Shown here piece by piece: positions 36,470 through 37,142 of a DNA stretch of 37,142 bases (position 1 is its first letter; the number at the start of each line of letters is the position of its first letter). The translations under genes were made by a program, and so were the position numbers. The DNA comes from Streptomyces griseosporeus (GTDB lineage Bacteria > Actinomycetota > Actinomycetes > Streptomycetales > Streptomycetaceae): assembly GCF_014656055.1 (NCBI RefSeq), contig NZ_BNBR01000004.1, positions 349,914 through 387,055 of the forward strand. The letters run 5' to 3'. The notes beneath the pieces are model-generated. The model worked only from the letters and a program-made list of their open reading frames with translations, was not told the origin of the DNA and ran no database searches.

Positions 36470-36672
36470 TGTCTCCACGCCAACAGCTCCGCGTCACCGA
36501 CGCCTCGGCCGTCCCCTACCGGTCGACCACCTGCCGTATCGGCACACACCCGCGCTGCACGGAGTCCTCTCCCGTCTCCGCGCCGATCGGCCTGCCGGTC
36601 GTCTACGAGACGTGCGCGTGCCCGTGTCACTCGGCCCCGGGCCACTCAAAGCCCAGGGAGGTGCAACGGTGA
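36469..36672 (+). CDS. Small Cys/His-containing hypothetical protein
   Basis: 67 aa. Cysteines and histidines are spaced as CRIGTHPRC and then CACPCH, a pattern that could bind zinc, though it matches no finger family I know. The start overlaps the previous stop by one base and the end overlaps the next start by 4 nt, so it is translated as part of the operon. Confidence 0.65.
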   Translation: MSPRQQLRVTDASAVPYRSTTCRIGTHPRCTESSPVSAPIGLPVVYETCACPCHSAPGHSKPREVQR

Positions 36673-36893
36673 GCGGTTGGGTACCGGGCGGCGCGCTGGT
36701 CTCCACGGTCGAGGTCACGGCGACCACCGTGCAGCGTGGCGACGTCATTCAACTGGGCGGCAGAGCGTGCCGGGTCATGGACCTCATCCAACTTCCTCAA
36801 GGCGCCAAACGACTCCTCTTCGAGTCGGGCGAGCTGCTGACCATACACACGCGAACCCGGCTCGCCGCCGTTCGCGTGCAGAGAAGGCGGTGA
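36669..36893 (+). CDS. Small hypothetical protein of the element
   Basis: 74 aa from GTG 36669 with GGGAGG about 10 nt upstream, overlapping the previous stop. The pattern RGDVIQLGGRACRVMDLIQL, then GAKRLLFESGELLTIHTRTRL suggests a small beta-barrel fold. I know similar proteins from Streptomyces plasmids and integrative elements, without known function. It overlaps the next GntR gene by 4 nt. Confidence 0.7.
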   Translation: MSGWVPGGALVSTVEVTATTVQRGDVIQLGGRACRVMDLIQLPQGAKRLLFESGELLTIHTRTRLAAVRVQRRR

Positions 36894-37142
36894 CCCGGTC
36901 CGTGCCATCACGCCATCACGACATCGCCGACGATCTCCGGCGCCAGATTACAACCGGCGCGGTCAAACCGGGTGAACGCCTGCCGTCTGAAGCAGACCTC
37001 GCCGACCGATACGAGGTCAGTACGGCAACTCTGCGAAGTGCCCTCGCGGTCCTCCAGGGCGAGGGCCTTGTCGAGAAGAGGCACGGGAAAGGCAACGTCG
37101 TCCGCCGCTGCCTCCGCAAGGTCGTGTACGTCGGGGGGGGGG
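36890..37142 (+). CDS. GntR-family regulator, cut by the window end
   Basis: At least 80 codons from GTG 36890, overlapping the previous stop. The winged HTH is complete: DIADDLRRQITTGAVKPGERLPSEADLADRYEVSTATLRSALAVLQGEGLVEKRHGKGNVV. The effector domain lies beyond the window. It is a second, different GntR gene on the same element, placed at the end of the small-gene operon. Confidence 0.88.
   Translation, partial: MTRSVPSRHHDIADDLRRQITTGAVKPGERLPSEADLADRYEVSTATLRSALAVLQGEGLVEKRHGKGNVVRRCLRKVVYVGGG
37133..37142. other. Poly-G run at the window end
   Basis: Ten consecutive G residues end the sequence inside the GntR gene. This looks more like a contig-end or sequencing artefact than coding sequence. 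Confidence 0.5.

Overview
The window is about 37 kb of very GC-rich DNA. GTG and TTG starts, strong codon bias and gene families such as AfsR/SARP, AfsA, DUF4260, DUF6928 and KorAB point to Streptomyces or a close relative. It reads as accessory chromosome: two biosynthetic loci, a small stretch of ordinary genes, and the left edge of an integrated element.

Region 1 (158-17446, mostly + strand) looks like a tetronate cluster. An FkbH-type glyceryl-ACP synthase, a stand-alone ACP, a KAS III-like condensing enzyme, an E2-like acyltransferase and an alpha/beta hydrolase are the five enzymes known from agglomerin, abyssomicin and RK-682 type pathways. They build a 5-hydroxymethyl tetronate from glyceryl-ACP and a beta-ketoacyl thioester, then acetylate it and eliminate acetate to leave an exocyclic methylene. 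Here they sit with a fatty acyl-AMP ligase, two acyl-CoA dehydrogenase homologues, a second ACP and a single KS-AT-ACP module. My inference is that a free fatty acid is activated, loaded on an ACP, desaturated, extended once with malonyl-CoA without reduction, and fused to the glyceryl unit, giving a 3-acyl tetronate with an unsaturated side chain. A Sfp-type PPTase would activate the carriers. No exporter or obvious resistance gene is seen.

Region 2 (18024-25067, - strand) holds an AfsR-type SARP regulator in an operon with an AfsA-like gamma-butyrolactone synthase, preceded by a ferredoxin and the two subunits of a 2-oxoacid:ferredoxin oxidoreductase. The regulators probably control region 1.

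Region 3 (25336-31365) is a compact, unrecognised RiPP locus. A 63-residue candidate precursor overlaps by 4 nt a large E1-like/YcaO cyclodehydratase fusion. Downstream come a sensor kinase with a histidine-rich N terminus and a LuxR-type response regulator. A divergent gene resembles only the N-terminal part of SagB-type dehydrogenases. No complete dehydrogenase is present.

Region 4 (31522-34480) has a cold-shock-domain gene, a DUF6928 gene, hypothetical genes and a broken NUDIX gene. Region 5 begins at a 47-nt 3' fragment of tRNA-Arg(TCT) (34489-34535) with its terminator, the signature of a site-specific integration end. To its right lie a GntR/HutC repressor with a double palindromic operator, a run of overlapping small genes, and a second GntR gene cut off at the window end. 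This resembles the regulatory end of an actinomycete integrative or conjugative element. The window ends in ten G residues that may be an assembly artefact.
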